Source: Candidatus Obscuribacter sp. (GTDB lineage Bacteria > Cyanobacteriota > Vampirovibrionia > Obscuribacterales > Obscuribacteraceae). From it: DNA of 64,000 nucleotides. A program made the position numbers and the translations under genes. The stretch lies in the NCBI GenBank assembly GCA_016718315.1, contig JADKDV010000001.1, positions 992,001-1,056,000 of the forward strand, written 5' to 3'. Shown here piece after piece: positions 61,183-64,000 of the stretch (the first letter of the stretch is position 1; the number at the start of each line of letters is the position of its first letter). The notes beneath the pieces are model-generated. The model did not search any database and was not told where the DNA came from. It was given only the letters and a program-made list of their open reading frames with translations.

Positions 61183-61250
61183 ATGACAAACAGCTACTCG
61201 CCCCCGTAGGAGTCGTAATAGTAGTAATAGCTGTTAGCGCGATTTGTCAT
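61183..61250 (-). promoter_or_regulatory. Long leader stem overlapping Tyr codons of the leader ORF
   Basis: Inverted repeats TAGCTGTT (61228-61235) / AACAGCTA (61189-61196) and TGTCAT (61245-61250) / ATGACA (61183-61188) stack into a 14-bp stem with a 9-base bulge and 31-base loop. The loop holds the Tyr-rich codons. Bases 61197-61203 (GGGCGAG on the minus strand) can instead pair with 61136-61142 (CTCGTCC, one G-U), which would break part of the terminator. Confidence 0.5.
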
Positions 61251-61265
61251 AGTGAGATTTTGCAT
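61194..61265 (-). CDS. Tyrosine-rich 23-residue leader ORF
   Basis: ATG 61265 to TAG 61194. The peptide's C-terminal half reads NSYYYYYDSYGG, with six Tyr codons (TAT/TAC mixed) in eight. No good SD precedes it; a promoter-like pair just upstream would give a nearly leaderless transcript. It is followed after 44 bases by an intrinsic terminator and then by the diiron-type gene. This is the layout of a leader peptide that senses charged tRNA-Tyr. It might instead be a small independent gene with its own terminator, or a chance ORF. Confidence 0.45.
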   Translation of the reverse strand: MQNLTMTNRANSYYYYYDSYGGE

Positions 61266-61274
61266 AGTGAAACT

Positions 61275-61303
61275 ACCGTACCAGAAAGATTAGAGAGAGG
61301 CAA
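61275..61303 (-). promoter_or_regulatory. Candidate promoter of the Tyr-leader transcript
   Basis: On the minus strand: TTGCCT (61298-61303), 17-base spacer, TACGGT (61275-61280). Start of transcription would be near 61268, two or three bases before the leader ATG. Confidence 0.35.
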
Positions 61304-61345
61304 GAAAACTTTTTGTCTATGTAAAGTAGGTACCGCTCCTCAAAA

Positions 61346-62590
61346 TCATTTTTTATCCTCTTCGGGCTTTTTCTTGTCGATCCATTGATCGATAAACTTG
61401 CCAATCAAATTGCCTTCCTCGACACCATGAGGATCGACAATAGTCCAGTCAATCACTTCGGCTTCGGGCACTTCTAAAGTCTGTCCCAATTTATAGTTAG
61501 TCAACTTTACCTGGCTGAGCAAGCGTCCTTTGATGACATTGTCTTGCCAGCTATCCACGCTAACAAAGACCTGCTCCAGACGAGGACCTTGACGCAATCT
61601 TGTGGTCACACTTGGTCTAAATCCTGAGGCCATCCCCTTAAGACAACGCTCCTTAAACTGCGGCAAGGTCTTACGTGCTTGCACAATTAATGGATCCACG
61701 GCATGCTCGAGTTCGGCATCGACAGGCGCGACACGGTCCGGTGGCGGTGAGCCTGGTTTTCTAAAGCCGAGCTTTTGAGAGAGTGCTAGATCCTCCAGTG
61801 CTTTCTCTTTGTCGCCTAGCTTGTCACGGCATGCCCCACGTACAAATACAACAAGTCCTTTGCCTGGACCGTCTGGCATAGTGTTAGCGGCAATATCAAA
61901 CTCGACCAGAGCTTCTTTGTAGCGACTCAAAAAAAACAAATCCATGCCGCGAGTCTTATGCAACTCGTTGACGAGCATGCCAGGCAAATTGGTTTTAAGA
62001 GCGATATCGCAGTCACTTATGCTCTTCTCGTATTCCTTAGCATTTGTCAAAGCAATAGCACGCAAAGCCCTAGCTAGATCTGAGGCCTTGCCGCCTTCTC
62101 TAGCAATAGCTTTGTCAAAGCACTCGATTGCTTTGGCTGGCTGTCCCACACGCTCATAGAGTGACCCCATATTGGTGTAAACAAGAGCGGTATCAGCACC
62201 AGCTTTGATGGCATCCTCATAAGCCTTAATGGCACCAGCTGGGTCATCACTAAACGATTTAATTATGGCATTTTGAGTTAATGCTTTAACGTTTTTAGGC
62301 TCCAGGGTAAGACTGGCAGCGATATCTTCCAGTGCTCCTTGAGGCTCACCTACCTCCACTCTGGCGACACTTCTCAGCCTCAGGGCCTCAGCGTTAGCAG
62401 GCGACTCTTTGATGATGGTAGAGAGCTTTTCGCAAATATCTTCCAATTCAAATCTTGTCGGTTTGCGCCCATTTGTGGTCTCAAGCTTATCGGCAAATTC
62501 TTTGAGCATTTGCTCATTACTTTGAGCCCAGGCGGCTGAGCAGGACAATACAACTAAAGTGACAAACAAAGGCAGATAGCGATTTGGCAT
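61346..62590 (-). CDS. Secreted TPR-repeat protein
   Basis: 414 residues. Signal peptide (LPLFVTLVVLSCSAAWA, cleavage near residue 22). Residues about 55-285 are tetratricopeptide repeats: ALRLRSVARVEVGEPQGALE, ALVYTNMGSLYERVGQPAKA, ALRAIALTNAKEYEKSISDC and others, a protein-protein interaction solenoid. The C-terminal 100 residues (VFVSVDSWQDNVIKGRLLSQ) look like a small beta domain, unassigned. Probably periplasmic or outer-membrane associated. ATG 62590; 38 bases downstream of the Clp-N-like gene, same strand. Confidence 0.85.
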   Translation of the reverse strand: MPNRYLPLFVTLVVLSCSAAWAQSNEQMLKEFADKLETTNGRKPTRFELEDICEKLSTIIKESPANAEALRLRSVARVEVGEPQGALEDIAASLTLEPKNVKALTQNAIIKSFSDDPAGAIKAYEDAIKAGADTALVYTNMGSLYERVGQPAKAIECFDKAIAREGGKASDLARALRAIALTNAKEYEKSISDCDIALKTNLPGMLVNELHKTRGMDLFFLSRYKEALVEFDIAANTMPDGPGKGLVVFVRGACRDKLGDKEKALEDLALSQKLGFRKPGSPPPDRVAPVDAELEHAVDPLIVQARKTLPQFKERCLKGMASGFRPSVTTRLRQGPRLEQVFVSVDSWQDNVIKGRLLSQVKLTNYKLGQTLEVPEAEVIDWTIVDPHGVEEGNLIGKFIDQWIDKKKPEEDKK

Positions 62591-62628
62591 TGTCGATACT
62601 CGATAATGAGAGACAAGTGCAGTATAGA

Positions 62629-63219
62629 CTATTGTTCTTCCTGCTTTTTATCGAGCGTTATCTTGAGTAGACGCTCGTACTTGCGTTTGTACTCCAACGC
62701 CTGCTTAGCAAGATCCTCAAAACCCATGCTGTGAGCCATTTCAGCTCGACTCTGCCAGGTGCTTATCTGGGCTTTGAGTCGCTCCACTTTTTCGTCAGCG
62801 ACCACATAGCCGAGTATAAATTGCTTGCCGTTAGATACTGTGAGATTACTTCCGAGACAGTCAAATACTTGTCCCACAAAACTCTCGGAGGGCTGACTGA
62901 GCAAAACAAAAAGCAAATGCTCAGTGCTGCACATAGGGGCTGAGTCGAGCATCGACAAATTATGCACCTGCTCTAAAAGCGCAGCTAGAGGCAAAGAATG
63001 AGGTGCTGTCTGCCTCTGCAAGACCCTTTCCACTGCCAGCATAACAAATGGCAGGGTTAATCCATTTTCTCTTAAAAATTCGGCGGCAGGATCTCCAGCA
63101 ATGCGACTGAGCCCAAGCAGCAGGTGCTCGGCTTGTATCGATTTTGACTCCAGACCAATAGCCTCTTGCCTGGCGTAGGTAAGTGCTAGCTCTAGATTTT
63201 GACTGAGTGCTTGTGGCAT
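62629..63219 (-). CDS. Stand-alone Clp N-terminal-domain protein
   Basis: 196 residues. Residues about 1-145 match the double-repeat Clp_N domain that recognises substrates in ClpA/B/C (LELALTYARQEAIGLESKSI, QAEHLLLGLSRIAGDPAAEF; second copy SAPMCSTEHLLFVLLSQPSE). No AAA+ ATPase module follows; instead there is a charged helical tail (KVERLKAQISTWQSRAEMAH, LEYKRKYERLLKI) like the UVR/coiled-coil segment of ClpC. It may act as an adaptor for a Clp ATPase encoded elsewhere (inference). ATG 63219. Confidence 0.82.
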   Translation of the reverse strand: MPQALSQNLELALTYARQEAIGLESKSIQAEHLLLGLSRIAGDPAAEFLRENGLTLPFVMLAVERVLQRQTAPHSLPLAALLEQVHNLSMLDSAPMCSTEHLLFVLLSQPSESFVGQVFDCLGSNLTVSNGKQFILGYVVADEKVERLKAQISTWQSRAEMAHSMGFEDLAKQALEYKRKYERLLKITLDKKQEEQ

Positions 63220-63305
63220 TTTACTTATTACTGAGCAGTCGTCTGCAACAATGCCTACGAGTTAATCTCAATATACCCAATCAGAGCAGGTAAAAATGCT
63301 GGTCC

Positions 63306-63539
63306 TCATCTGGGAGGAGGTGGTGGTGTTGAGCCTGACTCAGGCGCCGGATTTGGCGGGGCTGGAGTCTGCGGTTGTTGTTGTTGAGCCCGTTGATTGG
63401 CTTGCGTCTGCAAAACATCATAGAGCTCGTACTCATCGGAATTGTAGTTAGCAGCCTTGCCAGCAAAAGCAGGCTGGACACTAACAGCCAAAAAGGCAAA
63501 GAGCGCGATTTGCAGGATCAACTTACTTGGCACACACAT
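63306..63539 (-). CDS. Small secreted Gln/Pro-rich protein
   Basis: 77 residues. Signal peptide (LILQIALFAFLAVSVQPAFA), then about 50 mature residues: a short acidic/Tyr segment (NYNSDEYELYDVLQTQANQR) and a Gln/Pro-rich tail ending in a run of prolines. No family recognised. ATG 63539. The clear signal peptide argues for a real gene. Confidence 0.6.
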   Translation of the reverse strand: MCVPSKLILQIALFAFLAVSVQPAFAGKAANYNSDEYELYDVLQTQANQRAQQQQPQTPAPPNPAPESGSTPPPPPR

Positions 63540-63751
63540 TTAATAGAGTTCTCGAAGTAGAAATAGTCACTCGAATCAGCAGCCAGTTTACGGCAATTGC
63601 CTGGGTTTTGATACTCACCAATCAAAAATGTAATTAAGCAGCCCCCTCTTGGCTTCGGCGGTAAAAGCAAACAACTTGCTACAAGTATCCAAGAGGTTCG
63701 TGTTAGGATAAAAAGGTCAAGACATGACGCTTGCTCTCAGCAGAGGTTTAA

Positions 63752-64000
63752 ATGGCCCAGAAGAAAAAAGACTTGAGCAATCTGTTACTGAGCGTCTTGA
63801 ACAAACATTTTGACGGACTGCCGCTATCTGAACTGGTCACGGCCAATCGACTCTTCCCTCCCACGGCCAGACCAGACTTGCAAAAGGCACTGGAGCAAAT
63901 ATTTGCCTCGGATTTTGCCGCAAAGCTTTACGGATGTCACAGAGACTACTCATTCCAAACACTCACGTTTACTGACTTTTTGGTGATAGATCATCACGCA
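63752..64000 (+). CDS. Start of an unknown gene, possibly AAA ATPase N-terminus (cut by window end)
   Basis: ATG 63752 with AGAGG 6 bases upstream; the frame stays open to base 64000 (83 residues seen). The segment SELVTANRLFPPTARPDLQK followed by FAAKLYGCHRDYSFQTLTF resembles the N-terminal region found before AAA-type ATPase domains in some bacterial proteins, but the ATPase itself would lie outside the window, so this is tentative. Upstream 63540-63751 is non-coding and would hold its promoter. Confidence 0.6.
   Translation, partial: MAQKKKDLSNLLLSVLNKHFDGLPLSELVTANRLFPPTARPDLQKALEQIFASDFAAKLYGCHRDYSFQTLTFTDFLVIDHHA

Noticed and set aside
1..64000. tRNA or rRNA genes, CRISPR arrays, insertion sequences
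   Set aside because: By-eye scan of the gaps found no T-loop-like GTTCGA signature with an acceptor stem, no regularly spaced repeats and no transposase. A tRNAscan-SE run would be decisive for tRNAs.

Overview
The window looks like chromosome from a non-photosynthetic member of the Cyanobacteriota (Melainabacteria/Vampirovibrionia, closest in style to Candidatus Obscuribacter). This is an inference from gene content: several DUF4388 proteins, cytoplasmic LysM and WG-repeat proteins, a short primary sigma factor without region 1.1, a heme oxygenase and no photosynthesis genes. I see no tRNA, rRNA, CRISPR array, insertion sequence or phage gene. Genes are tightly packed, with many 1-14 bp overlaps and frequent TTG/GTG starts. 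Several starts below were moved to fit a Shine-Dalgarno (SD) sequence, a promoter or a paralogue.

Layout. 1-7.5 kb: tail of an unknown protein, a MATE exporter, a 1139-residue internally duplicated CPBP (CAAX-type) membrane protease, an O-antigen ligase-type protein, trpS and a 34-residue basic protein. 7.6-13.2 kb: DUF4388 protein, primary sigma factor, MgtE, acyl-CoA carboxylase beta subunit. 13.2-19 kb: unknown protein, then an atypical ECF-like sigma factor followed by a 1359-residue protein with a zinc-less anti-sigma domain, a roughly 1100-residue disordered Trp/Pro/Ala/Gln linker carrying repeated short motifs, and a C-terminal roadblock/LC7 domain. 19-31.8 kb: pepA, DUF4388 multidomain protein, secreted protein, LysM protein, glycerate kinase, rpiB, WYL protein, argS, a secreted coiled-coil protein and an unknown gene. 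31.8-34.6 kb: a non-coding stretch, then an envelope-stress operon (ECF sigma, anti-sigma with three exact 73-residue zinc-finger repeats, Spy/CpxP-like periplasmic protein). 34.8-44.2 kb: metK, FHA-adenylate cyclase, nagZ-like GH3, small membrane protein, DUF4388/degenerate GGDEF protein, two tandem WG-repeat membrane proteins. 44.1-52.2 kb: heme oxygenase, then a seven-gene overlapping operon for fatty-acid modification (desaturase, flavin oxidoreductase, DUF1365, two CFA-synthase-like methyltransferases, DUF1295) with a Sua5 gene inside it. 52.3-59.7 kb: HTH-fused citrate synthase, miaB, ribD, a phosphofructokinase with pyrophosphate-type residues, sucCD. 59.8-64 kb: secreted protein, a heme-oxygenase-fold diiron-type protein, TPR protein, Clp-N-like protein, small secreted protein, start of a further gene.

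The two most unusual items are (i) the sigma factor / disordered anti-sigma-roadblock pair at 14.3-19.0 kb and (ii) a leader upstream of the diiron-type protein (61.12-61.30 kb). That leader has a tiny ORF with six Tyr codons in eight, a long stem overlapping those codons and an intrinsic terminator, which is the layout of ribosome-mediated attenuation.
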